A DNA stretch of 64,000 nt. Source: Polyangiaceae bacterium. GTDB lineage: Bacteria > Myxococcota_A > Polyangia > Polyangiales > Polyangiaceae. The position numbers and the translations under genes were made by a program. Where the stretch lies: positions 76,032 through 140,031 of the forward strand of contig JADJXL010000010.1 of assembly GCA_016715885.1 (NCBI GenBank). The letters run 5' to 3'. Of the stretch, positions 26,243-36,375 are shown piece by piece. The notes beneath the pieces were generated by a model. The model searched no databases, was not told where the DNA came from, and was given only the letters and a program-made list of their open reading frames with translations. Numbering within the stretch: position 1 is the stretch's first letter; the number at the start of each line of letters is the position of its first letter.

Positions 26243-29200
26243 CAGTCTTGCCTCCCGAGGCGCCGGCCTACGAGCCACAAATGCGCCGTCGATTCCACGT
26301 CGCGCATCGATGTCGGCGCCGCAAATCGCCCCTCCGGGCTATGCGCATGCGGCCGCTCTTCATCGAGCGGCGTAAACAGAATCGGCTTGCCCCCCACCTT
26401 GTCCCGATCGAACTTCGAATACCGCCGCTGCTTCGGATCGTCCGGCGTCGAATGCACGAGATCTTCCCATGTATCGAGCACGTTGTGGCTCCGCTTTTCG
26501 ATTTCGTCGCGCAGCTTCGCTTGTTCCTCGGCCTGCGATCCCGGTTGGCTCGTCGCCCGCTCGACAATCGCCTGCACCATCGCGTTCGCCAATTCCCGAT
26601 GTTTCGGTAGCGCCATCGCGCCCCGCGCCGGCGTCAATTCCGGCGCCGCAAAACGCGTCATTGCAAACAGCGTCCCCACCAATCCCCGATCCAGCGCAGG
26701 ACCCGAAAACGGCGTCACGCTCGTCGCCTCCACGAACCGATAAAAACTCTCGTGGTACGCCGTGAAGTGCTCGTAATGCGAACGATCCCGCGATTTGTGC
26801 AAGTTGTACACCGTCACCACCAGCCCCGGCCAGCGCTCTTGCCGCCCCACGCGACTCGACGCCTGAATGTATTCCGCCGTCGTCTTCGGCTGACCCGCCA
26901 CCACCATCAAACCAAGCCGATCGATATCGACACCCACCGAAATCATGTTGCTCGCCAATAGCACGTCGATCCGTTCGGCATCGCGATGATGCGCCGAAAG
27001 CCGCTCCCGCGTCTTTTTCACCGCGTCCGTGCTCTCGCGGCTCGTCAATTCGACCAATTCCCCCACATCGCGATTCTTGAACCACAAATGCGAACCCCGC
27101 GCACTCAGCGGCCGAGCCTCCTCCGCCTTCTTCGTCCTCCCCAGCACCTCGTCTTCCACCAGCCGCCGCATCCCGCCCAGCTCGCGCAAACTATTGAAAT
27201 ACCCCGCGAGCGTCATGTACCCATCCGCCGTTTGATCCGAAGGCTCGTTCGCATCGTACGTCTTCATCGCCCCCGCCAGCAGCGTTCGGTACACCCGCAG
27301 CAATATCGCCTTCATGCTGCGCCCTTGCGCCGCCACCCCCACGTACGTGCGCCCCGGGCTCTCCTTGTCCACCGTCGCAAAAAACGTCTCGCCATCGTCG
27401 ATACCCGGCGGCGGAAACACGCTCACCATGTCCGCTCGACGCCCGAACAGCGATTGAATCTGCCACGGAGCACTACGCACCGTCGCCGTCGCTGCCAATA
27501 CCTTCGGGCGAATCGTGCCCGATTTCGTCCGTCGCGAACACAGCGTATCAATCGCCGTTTCGTACAGTCCAACCATCGTCCCGAGCGGCCCCGAAATCAA
27601 ATGCAGCTCGTCCTGCACGATGAGCTCGGGAGGCAAAAGGCCACCCGGCAATGCTTTTGCCGAGCGCGGCGGTTTGCCGTCCACCGGCCCATAAAAACAT
27701 CGACCATCACGCGCCTCGACCTTCCCGAAAAGCATGCCCGCTTCGCCGCGCCAAGGCATCATCGCGAACTTGTCCACCGTCGCTATGAGAAAACTCGGCA
27801 GCTCCCGATAAACTTGATCGTCGACGAAAACGACCGGGAGCCCCTCCGGGTTGTTCGCGCAAGAAAACTCGCACGTGTCGCTCGTGCACCCCACGCGCAC
27901 TTCCTCCGGCGACGTCTTCGTCGGCAAGAGCGTCAAGCTGTTCGGTCCCAATGGCTCGCGGCACCACGGACACGAAGGAAGCGGGCAAGGATTGTGATTG
28001 ATGCCCGTTTTGTATCCGGTCACGAGACGCGACACCTCGGCCATCGTATTCGCCGTCGCGCTTCGCCCGACCCATAGTCCCACCGAAAAACGCCCATCCC
28101 CGAGCACCGCGGGCATTTTTCGCCGCAATGATTCCAGCGCGCACATCAAAGTCGCCGCTCGACCGAGCTGGTCCAGCGTGAGCAGCCGCAACGTGTACCG
28201 AAGCAATACGGCCACGCCGAGACCCCCATCGGGCATTTTTGCTCGACGCAATCGGCGCAAGAGCAGGCAATACGCAATCACGCCCAGGTACGCCTCCGTC
28301 TTACCCCCGCCCGTCGGAAAAAAGACCAGCTCCACCCGCTCGCGATCGATATGTTCGCCGCTCGCCACGCCTTGCAGGTTCATCAGCACGAAAGCAAGCT
28401 GAAACAGGCGCCATTCGGGACGTTTTCCATCTTGATATCGCCCCGGGCTCCGCCGCCGCGCCGCCTCCGCCATCGCCTGGTTCGCCAAACAAAACGCTCG
28501 CCGAACCTGCGCATCCTCCGCCAATAGCTCGATGCCTTCGCGAATGCGCGCCTGCGCCAGGCTCGCCTTGCCCATCAAAAGATCGCGCGTCACGACGCGA
28601 CTCCCGCCCCCGACGTCCGTCGTGCGCCGTTCGTCAATCCATTCGCCATACGCTGCGGGCAAGCGTTCCAGCCGCGTGCGCACGTCTTCGGCCGTTTCCA
28701 GGTTGCCGAGGTCATCCATGACCACGGTCACGCCGTCTTCGTCGCGCGGAATCACGCGGCGCACTTCATATTCGGGAATCCACGTCGTCTTGACCGCCGT
28801 CACGCGTTCGCCCGGCGACGGCTGCGATATCGCGACGCCGTGCCCCACCGCGTATTCGACGCGCTCGCGGAATTGCAGATCGGCGACGTTCGCATCCCAT
28901 TGCTCGCTTCCTTCATCGGCCACGTTCGGGCGAGGCACGATGCCTTCGGCGCATTCGATCTCCAGTTCGACCTGGAAAATCATTTGTTCGTCGCGCCGTC
29001 CGCGTTCTCCTTGCCCGCGCCGATTGACCACGAACAGCGCGAGCGCCTGCGTCCCTTCGGGGATGCCTCGCGCATGCTCGACGGGTTTGAGCTGCCCGAT
29101 CAATTTGATGCCCACGGTGTTCGGCAGGGGAATGCCATTGTTCAAGCTGGCCGGGTCGAGCGGCACGGGCACGGATATGGTTTGGCGCGGCTTTCGTTTC

Positions 29201-29598
29201 CACACGCGTTTGCCGCGCCCGCCTTCGGCTTTGACCGTTTCGGGGACGTATTCGGCAAACCGCACGATGGCCTGTACGGAGCGCGTTTCTTTTGGCAAGA
29301 GCACGCTCATGCCCATCGATGCGGGCCACAAATTCGGCCGCGGGTCTTCGCGCACGTCGGCGCCACCGGGGTTTTCTTCTTCCGGTTCGTCGGATCCGGC
29401 GCCGAGGTCCTCGTCGGCCGTCGCATCTTCGGGCGAACGTTCTTCTTCGGGGCAGAGAAAACCCGTCAGGTACGTGCGCGAGGGTGGCAATTCCAGCACT
29501 TCACGTGTGGCATCGCTTTCTTCGAGCGCGTAGGGGCCCACGAGGTCGGCATGCAGGGCGCGAATGAGGTGTTCGCGGGGGGCGGTGAACGAAGACAC
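26242..29598 (-). CDS. drmA: DISARM helicase DrmA
   Basis: About 1118 residues from a GTG at 29598. The frame is open further upstream, but that part lies antisense to the gene at 29786 and is not protein-like, so the start is a best guess. Motif I is F-F-P-T-G-G-G-K-T-E-A-Y-L-G. Motif II is I-V-Q-D-E-L-H-L-I-S-G, followed by L-A-A-T-A-T-V-R. C-terminal helicase motifs are M-I-S-V-G-V-D-I-D-R-L-G and Y-I-Q-A-S-S-R-V-G-R. A cysteine cluster (N-P-C-P-L-P-S-C-P-W-C; C-T-S-D-T-C-E-F-S-C) is likely zinc-binding. DrmA is the SF2 helicase of the DISARM core that blocks phage DNA. Gene order drmA-drmB-drmC with overlapping stops and starts is canonical. Confidence 0.92.
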   Translation of the reverse strand: MSSFTAPREHLIRALHADLVGPYALEESDATREVLELPPSRTYLTGFLCPEEERSPEDATADEDLGAGSDEPEEENPGGADVREDPRPNLWPASMGMSVLLPKETRSVQAIVRFAEYVPETVKAEGGRGKRVWKRKPRQTISVPVPLDPASLNNGIPLPNTVGIKLIGQLKPVEHARGIPEGTQALALFVVNRRGQGERGRRDEQMIFQVELEIECAEGIVPRPNVADEGSEQWDANVADLQFRERVEYAVGHGVAISQPSPGERVTAVKTTWIPEYEVRRVIPRDEDGVTVVMDDLGNLETAEDVRTRLERLPAAYGEWIDERRTTDVGGGSRVVTRDLLMGKASLAQARIREGIELLAEDAQVRRAFCLANQAMAEAARRRSPGRYQDGKRPEWRLFQLAFVLMNLQGVASGEHIDRERVELVFFPTGGGKTEAYLGVIAYCLLLRRLRRAKMPDGGLGVAVLLRYTLRLLTLDQLGRAATLMCALESLRRKMPAVLGDGRFSVGLWVGRSATANTMAEVSRLVTGYKTGINHNPCPLPSCPWCREPLGPNSLTLLPTKTSPEEVRVGCTSDTCEFSCANNPEGLPVVFVDDQVYRELPSFLIATVDKFAMMPWRGEAGMLFGKVEARDGRCFYGPVDGKPPRSAKALPGGLLPPELIVQDELHLISGPLGTMVGLYETAIDTLCSRRTKSGTIRPKVLAATATVRSAPWQIQSLFGRRADMVSVFPPPGIDDGETFFATVDKESPGRTYVGVAAQGRSMKAILLRVYRTLLAGAMKTYDANEPSDQTADGYMTLAGYFNSLRELGGMRRLVEDEVLGRTKKAEEARPLSARGSHLWFKNRDVGELVELTSRESTDAVKKTRERLSAHHRDAERIDVLLASNMISVGVDIDRLGLMVVAGQPKTTAEYIQASSRVGRQERWPGLVVTVYNLHKSRDRSHYEHFTAYHESFYRFVEATSVTPFSGPALDRGLVGTLFAMTRFAAPELTPARGAMALPKHRELANAMVQAIVERATSQPGSQAEEQAKLRDEIEKRSHNVLDTWEDLVHSTPDDPKQRRYSKFDRDKVGGKPILFTPLDEERPHAHSPEGRFAAPTSMRDVESTAHLWLVGRRLGRQD

Positions 29599-29785
29599 GC
29601 GCCCGTTGTACCGGGCAATCGGCGCGGGTGTAAAGGGAAAACGTGGAGGGAATATGCCCGTAGGAGGGGGCTGGAGCAGCGATGGGTTCGAGAGGTCGTC
29701 GAGCCATTCGGCGTTCTGGTTGCTCGGGATGGGGCGATGCACTTTTCTCTTCCCATGCGTTCGCTCGTCCGCTAGCATCGCCCGC

Positions 29786-30460
29786 ATGGCGACCCACATC
29801 CGAGACACCACAATCATCGAAAACGCCACGGACATCTGCGCTGCCATTGCCGGAGGCCTCGAGAGCGACCCTGAAACGAAGCACCTCGCTCCCCTATGGG
29901 ACGGCCTCACGGCCAAAGGCGATGCGCTCGTCAGTGCTCGCCGCGTCGCCGAACGCACGCTCGGTCGCGCACGCGTCAGACTCGACGTGCTGGATGCCAA
30001 ATGGGATCCCGAAGTCGGCGCCTTCGGCCGCGACGTCGTCGACCAAAGCGGTGGCAAACGCGATCAAGCACCTTATACGCGTTTTTTCAAAAACGTGAGT
30101 CCCTCGGCCGCGCAAGACTTCGGCGTCGATCGCGAAGTCGCGCAAGGCAACGCTTGGCTTGCCGAATTGGCCCGTGATCCCAACGAGCCGCTCGCCCAGA
30201 AATGGACCCCGCGACTCGCCGCAGCCACCGAAGCGCTGGCCACCGGATCGACCAATCGCCGCAAAGCCCTCGAAACGCTGGCATTGCAAGATACCGCCGA
30301 GGAATTGTTCATTGCCGATGTGAACATCGAAATCGACGTCCTCGAAGGCGAGCTTTTGAAACTTTTTCCAGGACAACTCAAACGCGTCGCCGCGTTTCTC
30401 TCGCCCACCAAACCTCGAACCAAACGATCCCGTAAGAAGGACGACTCGGGCGAAGAGTGA
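29786..30460 (+). CDS. Hypothetical helical protein inside the DISARM locus, opposite strand
   Basis: A 224-residue protein from the ATG at 29786; the upstream in-frame extension lies in the divergent promoter gap and is not protein-like. It is largely helical and acidic to neutral, with R-R-V-A-E-R-T-L-G-R-A-R-V-R-L-D-V and L-F-I-A-D-V-N-I-E-I-D-V-L-E-G. The tail is strongly basic (K-P-R-T-K-R-S-R-K-K-D-D). No signal peptide or known domain is seen. It is divergent from drmA (gap of about 190 bp), so the two may share a regulatory region. Class 1 DISARM loci normally have no gene here; whether it takes part in defence is unknown. Confidence 0.75.
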   Translation: MATHIRDTTIIENATDICAAIAGGLESDPETKHLAPLWDGLTAKGDALVSARRVAERTLGRARVRLDVLDAKWDPEVGAFGRDVVDQSGGKRDQAPYTRFFKNVSPSAAQDFGVDREVAQGNAWLAELARDPNEPLAQKWTPRLAAATEALATGSTNRRKALETLALQDTAEELFIADVNIEIDVLEGELLKLFPGQLKRVAAFLSPTKPRTKRSRKKDDSGEE

Positions 30461-30513
30461 AACCCGCGCGCGCAGCGCGCACACGTCACTCCCCGTCAGG
30501 ATCGCGCGTCACG

Positions 30514-30646
30514 CCTCACCCCCCGGCCCCCTCTCCCCGTCGCAGCTATGCTGCTCCGCGGAGAGGGGGAGATTTCTGAAGAGAAAACGCATAGTTCCCC
30601 CTCTCCGCGACGCGTAGCGTCGGGGAGAGGGGGTTAGGGGGTGAGG
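30514..30646. mobile_element. MITE-like element, copy 1 (133 bp)
   Basis: Imperfect terminal inverted repeats of 26 bp: the left end starts CCTCACCCCCCGG, and the right end read in reverse starts CCTCACCCCCTAA; 23 of 26 positions match. The interior has further complementary arms (CCGCGGAGAGGGGG against CCCCCTCTCCGCG), so it can fold almost completely. It encodes nothing. It is 133 bp, the same length and orientation as copy 2 at 32141 with two differences. Similarity continues a short way into both flanks (TCCCCGTC-x-GGATCGCG). Confidence 0.85.
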
Positions 30647-30743
30647 CACTCCCCGCCTGGATCGCGCCTCGCGCTTCAAAACCCCAGGAAGATTGCCAAC
30701 CACGTTCTCGTGCGCGTATTCTGCCATTCGGGAGGTCGTTGCC

Positions 30744-31250
30744 ATGCAGTTGCTTGCCGTATTGGGTCTCGGATTTTCGGGGTTTGCAATCGGTGGTTGG
30801 GGTGGTGGGACGCCGGCCTCGAACCCGTTCGACGCCCCGTTGGTCCGCTCGCCCTTGGTCGAACCCCAAGCTCCTGCCGGAGCGGGGATCTTCGTCCCGA
30901 TCCACAAACCAACCCATTTCAAGTTCGTCACCATCGTCAAGGATGACGGCAAGGGCCCGGCTGGCGGATGGCAAGCGGCCAAAGCCAACCTGCCCTTCCA
31001 AAAAGTCATCCTTCCCGTCACCTTGATTACGTGGTACTGCCCGCTCACGATAGGTGTGCCGATTCGACATTCGGTCAGGGGGTACATCTCGCCGGCCGCT
31101 GCGGCCGCCATGAGCGCAGCGGTCACGAACAGCGTCGCCAGTCGCATGAATTTCGACCTCCCCCAAGGAGTTTTTTGTCACACCTTTCGCAAAGGCGTTG
31201 AGGCGGCGTTTCCAGCCATGTACCCAGTTGGCGCTACGGTAGGTCGCTGA
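30744..31250 (+). CDS. Hypothetical protein, first gene of the MITE-flanked cassette
   Basis: A 168-residue protein. The ATG at 30744 follows GGGAGGTCGTTGCC. It opens with a hydrophobic Gly-rich segment (L-L-A-V-L-G-L-G-F-S-G-F-A-I-G-G) that could be a signal or membrane segment. It continues with K-P-T-H-F-K-F-V-T-I-V and W-Y-C-P-L-T-I-G-V-P-I. An A-A-A-A-A-M-S-A-A-V-T-N helix and a C-terminal G-V-F-C-H-T-F-R-K-G segment follow. Its TGA shares a base with the next ATG (TGATG), so the pair is co-translated. No family recognised. The two-gene, MITE-flanked layout would fit an effector/immunity or toxin/antitoxin pair, which is inference. Confidence 0.65.
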   Translation: MQLLAVLGLGFSGFAIGGWGGGTPASNPFDAPLVRSPLVEPQAPAGAGIFVPIHKPTHFKFVTIVKDDGKGPAGGWQAAKANLPFQKVILPVTLITWYCPLTIGVPIRHSVRGYISPAAAAAMSAAVTNSVASRMNFDLPQGVFCHTFRKGVEAAFPAMYPVGATVGR

Positions 31251-31816
31251 TGAAAACAACACGCTCCGAACTGCTCGATGTCGTATATCGGCACTACCCG
31301 CGGGGAATGCTACAAATCGCCCGCATGCACGTGTCTCTTGGAGATCTCGTTTATGATGACACGGAAGAGCACTGCCGCCTCATGGTCGCCGCTGCCCGCG
31401 GGCGACGCGAGTACCGAACGTGGCAGGCGATGATCCACCGCCTCGGGGATCGATATGACCTTCAAGACGAATCGCTCCACCTGTGGTCGGATGGGGTCGA
31501 GCCGGCCTATTCGGGCCGCGTTTGGCTTGTCTTGGGCAAAACGTCGATCAACTTCCACGTGTCGCTGCTCGGGCCTTATTACGGGATCCAGCTTCCAGGC
31601 GTTCCCGAAGAGGAACCAATAGCACGCGAGATCGCTCGCGAGATCGAAGCCACGTACCCCGGCTATCAGACGATTCCACCCGAAATTGGTAATGAAGTCG
31701 TGCCGGACGTAGACGCCGGGTTCGAGTTCGGCGAAGGAACGATCTACATGTGCCTCTTCTCAAACCTCTGGACGCGCGTCTATAAAGACCTCGACACGAA
31801 CTGGACCTTGCCATGA
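31250..31816 (+). CDS. Hypothetical protein, second gene of the cassette (immunity-like style)
   Basis: A 188-residue soluble acidic protein beginning M-K-T-T-R-S-E-L-L-D-V-V-Y-R-H-Y. It has Y-R-T-W-Q-A-M-I-H-R-L, W-L-V-L-G-K-T-S-I-N-F-H-V-S-L and G-E-G-T-I-Y-M-C-L-F-S-N-L-W-T. The mixed alpha/beta, acidic, single-domain style resembles immunity proteins of polymorphic toxin systems, but no named family is assigned. Start and coupling to the previous gene are fixed by the TGATG overlap. It is followed by a 43-bp tandem array and the second MITE-like copy. Confidence 0.68.
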   Translation: MKTTRSELLDVVYRHYPRGMLQIARMHVSLGDLVYDDTEEHCRLMVAAARGRREYRTWQAMIHRLGDRYDLQDESLHLWSDGVEPAYSGRVWLVLGKTSINFHVSLLGPYYGIQLPGVPEEEPIAREIAREIEATYPGYQTIPPEIGNEVVPDVDAGFEFGEGTIYMCLFSNLWTRVYKDLDTNWTLP

Positions 31817-31900
31817 ACGGGTGACCGTGCTCCTTGCGCGCAGGCGTTCTCGAAGGCGCAGCCGCCCACGTTGGTCACGCACGCTGACGCGCACACGTCG

Positions 31901-32140
31901 CTCCCCGTCTGGATCGCCCTCTGCGCCTCACATGCGACGTGCACTCCCCGTCTGGATCGCCCTCTGCGCGTGACGTGCAGCGTGCACTCCCCGCCTGGAT
32001 CGCCCCTCGCGCGTGACGTGCAGCGTGCACTCCCCGTCTGGATCGCCCTCTGCGGCTCACGTGCAGCCTGCACTCCCCGTCTGGATCGCCCTCTGCGCCT
32101 CGCGTGCAGCCTGCACTCCCCGTCGGGATCGCGCGTCACG
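31901..32140 (+). repeat. Tandem array of about six 43-bp units (array 2)
   Basis: Units beginning CTCCCCG(T/C)CTGGATCGC start at 31901, 31944, 31987, 32030, 32073 and 32116, always 43 bp apart; the last is cut by the MITE-like element at 32141. Four of the unit boundaries carry the inverted repeat GTGCA-gcg-TGCAC or GTGCA-gcc-TGCAC. Single copies of the CTCCCCG..GGATCGC module also flank both MITE-like elements (about 30488, 30649 and 32275). The sequence is unrelated to arrays 1 and 3, but the period is identical. Confidence 0.9.
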
Positions 32141-32273
32141 CCTCACCCCCCGGCCCCCTCTCCCCGTCGCAGCTACGCTGCTCCGCGGAGAGGGGGAGAT
32201 TTCTGAAGAGAAAACGCATCGTTCCCCCTCTCCGCGACGCGTAGCGTCGGGGAGAGGGGGTTAGGGGGTGAGG
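32141..32273. mobile_element. MITE-like element, copy 2 (133 bp)
   Basis: Same length and orientation as copy 1 at 30514, with only two differences seen over 133 bp (GCTACGCTG versus GCTATGCTG; GCATCGTT versus GCATAGTT). It ends 27 bp before the drmMI stop. The two copies bracket the plus-strand cassette 30647-32140 in direct orientation, so recombination between them could delete or excise it. Confidence 0.87.
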
Positions 32274-32300
32274 TGTCCCCGCCTGGATCGCGCCCCCCGT

Positions 32301-35300
32301 TCAGAACCCCAAATTCCCCTGGCCTTCGTCCTTCTTTTTGCGCCCTTTTTTCGCCGGCTCTGCGGGCGTCTCCGTCGCGGCCTCTTTCTTTGCGGCAGCC
32401 TTGCGCGGCGCTTTCGCCGGTTTTGCCGTCGCCGCGGCGGCTCTCTTCTCGTCCTCGGCGCGCGCGGCATTCAGCACGAACAGCCTATCGATCACCTCGT
32501 CCTCGAACGCTTGTTGCGCGGCTCGGTCTTCGTCCGACAGGGCGCAATACGGCGGCACGGCGATGTCGTTCCAGCCGTAGGTTTCGAGCACGGCGCGGTC
32601 CATGTCTTCGTGGAGCTTGCGGAGGTGCAGAAATCGCGGGTCCTCGCACGCGGGGTCTTTCAGGGCATTGTAGGTTTTTGTGAGGCCCTGATTGGTGTCG
32701 ATCATGAGCTTGGCGCGCGTCGTGTAAAGCGTTTCGCCGATGGTTTCCAATGCGGGAAAGACGGTGCGCGGATCCGGCGCGGGGAAGGGGAAGTTGACGA
32801 AGCAGTCCGAGGCGGAGTAACGTAGCCGGTCTTCGAGCGAAGAGGAGTGCAGCCGTGCCCATGGCTCGTGAATGCGGGATTGCAGAATAGCAAGACATGT
32901 GTACTGATCGAATGGAAATATAAGAAGCTGCTCACTAAAAACACGGTCTGTGGGCTGAAACGAAAAGCACAGATGCTTCGTAACGCGTGCCGTTACGAGA
33001 CATTTGGGTGCTTTGCGAAGTTCGTCGTAGAACGCCGTTCTATCGGCCCAGAATCGCCACCAATACTTCTTTTGTTGCATTCCTATAGTGTTGTCCTTTA
33101 AGCGATCGCGTTCTGGTTTCACACGTTCCCGTACAATAGTAATGAGCTCAGGCCATCGCTCGGCCTCTTCCAAAGTCATTTGCCCGAAGTTGATCGTCCA
33201 TCGGTCGAAAACTTGTCTCGGGTTTGTGTTTACCTCCTCGCCCCCGATATAAGGAAAAATCCGGTCCCCATTAGATGGGTTTCTGCTGACTAGATCGTCT
33301 CGTTCTGAAGCGGATAAAATAAATCCAGCTCCATTCATGATACTCCCTTGAGAATAAACCGAAACGTTATTTTCAAGTTTAGCTGCCATAGAGCGTTCCG
33401 AACCGCTCCGTAAGCGTGAATTGATTTCCGGAACAACTCTCCCGTCAAGTCTGCAAGCACCCACATGCATGGCCACTCCACCCTTGGCCATGAGCACAAC
33501 CGACACGGTCACATTCGCATCGCCTGCCCACGACAGCGTGCTGGTTGCATCATATGCGCGCAACCCTCGATGGAGCAAATATTCGAGGGCCGATACTCGA
33601 GAATCCCCCTGCGCAATCGTATTGGTCGCAATAAGACCAATGGTTCCATTGGTACCCAGCAGGCTATCAGCACGGCGAAAAAAATGCGCAGACAGGTCGG
33701 CATTTCCATGCGCCTCATCATGAATCGTAAGAAGCCACGGACCATAACATGGCCCGCCCATGTCCCCTATTGCATTCTTCCCCGCAAACGGCGGATTCCC
33801 GACGAACGCATCCACCCACGCCGTGCCCGTCACCTTGTTCCCCTCCAGCGGATCCGCCCTGCCCGGCCCAAATACCTCGGGAAACTCGATCATCCAATGA
33901 AACGGCACCTGCTCCGCGCGCAGCTCCGCCTGCATCGCCCGCAATTCCAATTCAATCGCATGCGCCTTCGCAAAATCCCCCGCCTTGTCCGCCGCAAGCC
34001 ATGACGTCACCCGATCGAGCCGCCGATCACGCTCCGCGTCCCGCGCCTTGTCGTTCTTCTGCGAGAAAAAGGCGCCCACCACCAAGTCCGCCATCAAACG
34101 CACCCGCCCCAGCGCATCCTCGGCATCGAAGAGCAACCGCTCCTTCTCACGCTGCGCCGCATACGTGCCCTCGGAGGCCAAATCCAATATCTGCCGCCGA
34201 ATGGATATCGCCTCGTCGAGCGCCTCCTTCAACAGACCCGCCGATGTCTCGACCTGCGCCTTGGGCTTCCAATGAAATGCCCGAATCTGATCGAATCCGA
34301 GGCCCACCAGCGAATCCCCATGGCGAATGGCATGATCCACAAAGGTAAATGGCTCGTTCCGCGCCATCGTGACGAGCCACAAGGAGAGCCGCGCGAGCTG
34401 CACGGCATAGGTGTTCTTGTCGACGCCATACAAACATCGCTGCGCGACGAGACGCCGGGCGTGATTGACGACATCCTCGTGCGCACTCGCGACCTTTTCC
34501 AAGGCGCCCTCGCGCGTCCACGCCGCGACGACGTGATCGGCGAGATACCGGCACGCCGCGACCAAAAAGGCACCCGAGCCGACGGCCGGATCGCAGATGA
34601 CCAAATTGAGGAGCGTGTCCGACGAAGGGTTTTCCCCCATGGCCTTGATGAGGGGCTCGAGGGTGCGCGCGACGATGGGCTCGGTCAATGCGCGGGGGGT
34701 GTAATGGCTGCTCGTGCGGCGACGTTCGGGACCAGGCTGAATGACGAGCGTTCCGGGACGGGCGCGTTCGGGGGTGCGACCGGAGAAGCTTTCGAGCGCG
34801 AGGAGGGCATCGTCGGGGGTTTTTGCGGACTTGACGGCATCGGCGATTTTTTCGGCGACGTTCTTGTCGAAGGCAAGCTCGTCCTGGAGCCACCGCTGGC
34901 GCTGATTGGGGGGTGTTGCGAGGAGCTGCGCGGCTTCGACCCAGACGCGTGCGGCGCCTTTTTTGCTGCCGAGCTTGATACGGACGGCGCCGCTCTCGAT
35001 ACGGCGGACGGCAAAACCCATGAGGGCCTCGTAGACGCTGCCGATTTGCTCGACGTCGAGGGCTTTGTAGGACAATCGTTGTCCGCCGAGGAAGAGGAGT
35101 TTTTCGAGGGCGGCGTAGATGGTGCCGTCATCGATGCTGGGCAAAACGGTGGCGGCGCGGGCTTCGGGTTGGGTAATGGGGGCGCTGCCTTCGGGGCCCC
35201 AGCCTTCGAGGAAGGGAAAGGCATTGGGGTCGAAGAGCTGTCCGCGGCGCGGTGGAATGCGGAGGCCGCGATGCTCGACGCCGAGAAAGACGGAGCGAAA

Positions 35301-36366
35301 GAGGGCGACGAGGCGGGGATAGGCGCCGAAGCGGCGATGCATGGTGTCGGGGTATTTGGCGGCGTCGGCCTGGAGGGCGCCGAAGAGGCCGAGGATGCTG
35401 TAGTTTTCGGCGAAGAGGGGGTTATCCATGGGGAGGAGGCCCCAATCCTCGCAATAGAGCAAAAAGACGAGGCGCAAGAGGAGGGTCAAGAGGCCGGCAT
35501 AAAGATGGTCGTCTTCTCGTTCGAGCGCGGCGCGGAGGGCTTGGGTGCCGTCGCGGTCTTCGGCGGCGGAGAAGCCTGCGAGGAGGACTTCGAGGGCCGA
35601 AGACCTGGCGGGACAATTCGGTGGTGACGTCGGCGTTGCGTTTGCGGCTTTCGGCGAGGATGGCGGGGAGCTGCTGTTCGGGGGCGACGCCGAAGAGGCG
35701 TTCGCGGGACAGGAGCATGACGAAGGCATCGAAGAGGGGTCGTCCGCTGACGGAGGCCATGTCGGCGATACGAAAGGCGATCCAGCCGCTGGATTCGCCG
35801 TGGGGGGCATAGACGAGACGGACTTCGTGGGCATTGGAGAGGATGCCGATGGGGACGCGGCATTCGCGGAGGAGGCGTTCGAACTTGGCTTGGGCGGGGT
35901 ATTCCCAGGTGCCGGTGGTGGTCTCGGGCTTGTCGAGGTTATCGACGGCGGGGGGGATGTCCCAGACGAGGAGGGTATAGGGGCGACCGGCAATGGCGGC
36001 GGGGGTGTTTTCGGCGGGTGAGGAGGCGTCGTCGCGGGGTTTTGCGGCGCGGAGGGCGCACGTGGGGCGGAGGAGTTGTTTGCCTTCGGGGACGTAGAGG
36101 GAGAGGTCTTCGGGGAGGGAGGCTTGACGATGGAAGCGGTTGTCGGCGAGGCCGAGGACGCGGGCGAAGAGGGTATCGAGGTGGGCGACGCGAGGATTTC
36201 CTTTGGCGTCTTGGTGGAGGCATTCGAGGAAGGCGAGGTGGTCTTCGCGTGCGTGTTTTTCGGCGCATTGGGCGTCGACGAGGACGGGGACGGAGACGAC
36301 GAGGCCTTCGGAGGGTTGGGCCATGCCCAGCCATTGTTCGTGGAAGCGTTTGTCGGCGTCGGTCAT
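32301..36366 (-). CDS. drmMI: DISARM N6-adenine methyltransferase DrmMI, interrupted by one frameshift
   Basis: The N-terminal 255 codons run from the ATG at 36366 to about 35602; a one-base shift near 35601 (between R-Q-V and A-L-E-V-L-L-A-G-F) links them to the remaining 1099 codons, ending at 32301. Methylase motif I is C-D-P-A-V-G-S-G-A-F-L and motif IV is N-P-P-F-A-G-K-N, as in PglX-like adenine methylases. A C-terminal Lys/Ala-rich tail (A-K-K-G-R-K-K-K-D-E) may bind DNA. The region 32870-33770, in the likely target-recognition part, is clearly more AT-rich than the rest. In DISARM the methylase marks self DNA. It starts 9 bp after the drmD stop. Either the frameshift is a sequencing error or the gene is inactive. 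Confidence 0.88.
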
Positions 36367-36375
36367 GGTGCGTGC

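Noticed and set aside
24548..26743. Long plus-strand open frame of 731 codons antisense to drmB/drmA
   Set aside because: Arg/Pro/His-rich translation without domains; it exactly mirrors the codon pattern of the real minus-strand genes with DISARM motifs. Shadow frame of GC-rich coding DNA.
31780..32139. Minus-strand frame across array 2
   Set aside because: A repeat-derived Arg/Gly-rich translation; no start signal or neighbouring support.
34272..35627. Plus-strand frame of 451 codons antisense to drmMI
   Set aside because: Low-complexity Gly/Glu/Ala-rich shadow; the opposite strand carries methylase motifs.
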